DNA of 64,000 nt. Source: Burkholderia sp. Bp9143 (GTDB lineage: Bacteria; Pseudomonadota; Gammaproteobacteria; Burkholderiales; Burkholderiaceae). The stretch covers positions 60,148 to 124,147 of the forward strand of contig NZ_QTPO01000023.1 of assembly GCF_003853645.1 (NCBI RefSeq), read 5' to 3'. Of the stretch, positions 63,869 through 64,000 are shown one piece after another (the first letter of the stretch is position 1; every line of letters starts with the position of its first letter). Below the pieces are notes generated by a model. It searched no databases, was not told the origin of the DNA, and saw only the letters and a program-made list of their open reading frames with translations. The position numbers were made by a program, and so were the translations under genes.

Positions 63869-64000
63869 TCATTCACCCAGATACGCGGCCCGCACCTTCG
63901 GATCGTCGAGCATTTGCTTCGCGTCGCCTTCCATCGTGACCGTGCCCGAGTCCATCACGTAGCCGCGGTCGGCCGCCTGCAGCGCGAGGCGCGCGTTCTG
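63869..64000 (-). CDS. livF: Branched-chain amino acid ABC transporter ATP-binding protein LivF, C-terminal end only
   Basis: Only the last ~43 codons are in the window. They read QNARLALQAADRGYVMDSGT followed by VTMEGDAKQMLDDPKVRAAYLGE and the stop. This is the standard end of LivF, the second ATPase of the LIV transporter. Walker motifs lie beyond the edge. The gene ends at the terminator at 63774, so it is the last gene of its operon. Confidence 0.85.
   Translation of the reverse strand, partial: QNARLALQAADRGYVMDSGTVTMEGDAKQMLDDPKVRAAYLGE

Overview
The window is about 64 kb of very GC-rich DNA in which nearly every base is coding. Gene content and order are those of a Burkholderia primary chromosome, most likely the B. 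cepacia complex. Supporting signs are the cysI-DUF934-cysH-cysD-cysN-cobA sulfate cluster, tamB/tamA, the cobalamin cluster, zapA next to 6S RNA, pepA/holC/DUF2486 and the DUF3460-scpA pair. This assignment is an inference from gene content, since no sequence search was possible. Both edges cut genes: an Orn/Lys/Arg decarboxylase at the left and the tail of a LivF-type ABC ATPase at the right.

Layout. 1-5.8 kb: decarboxylase, dcd, a degenerate SodC-like lipoprotein, the Fe-S carrier apbC/mrp and an OmpA-family lipoprotein. 6-14.2 kb: metG converges on tamA-tamB (outer-membrane assembly). 14.4-18.8 kb: DUF3460, scpA, panC, panD, then on the other strand an orphan ParA ATPase, a DoxX protein and a small secreted peptide. 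18.8-29.1 kb: a late cobalamin synthesis and uptake region. cobQ faces a + strand operon cobU-cobD-cobC-btuF. A long - strand operon btuC-btuD-cobT-cobS-cobC(phosphatase) starts at a sigma70 promoter and a complete cobalamin riboswitch. Between riboswitch and btuC lies the wreck of a btuB-type outer-membrane receptor gene. 29.2-31.7 kb: zapB-like gene, zapA, 6S RNA, an EVE-domain gene and a SIMPL-domain gene. 31.8-36 kb: lgt, a LysR regulator divergent from ilvD, and a cytochrome c.

36-41.7 kb: DUF2486, holC and pepA divergent from lptF-lptG, then a CbiX/SirB-type chelatase. 41.7-49.1 kb: the assimilatory sulfate operon cysI-DUF934-cysH-cysD-cysN-cobA, divergent from the LysR regulator cysB. 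CobA and the CbiX-type enzyme would supply siroheme to CysI. The CysH cysteine pattern and the absence of an APS kinase domain on CysN point to direct APS reduction. 49.1-50.8 kb: a type I periplasmic binding protein, tRNA-Leu(CAA) and a small lipoprotein. 50.8-57.5 kb: a more accessory block of three LysR regulators, two intact SDR oxidoreductases, an SDR gene fragment, an alpha/beta hydrolase and a DinB protein. 57.7-64 kb: rsuA, a tiny membrane protein, an NAD-dependent epimerase-like protein, a ferredoxin-NAD(P)H reductase-like flavoprotein, an ArgD-like aminotransferase with an unusual leader, a GNAT acetyltransferase, a DUF2278 protein and livF.

No insertion sequence, prophage, CRISPR array or rRNA gene was seen. 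The most informative irregularities are the decayed btuB under an intact B12 riboswitch, the SodC-like protein lacking most metal ligands, the Arg-rich mini-ORF plus terminator ahead of the ArgD-like gene, and the orphan SDR C-terminus.
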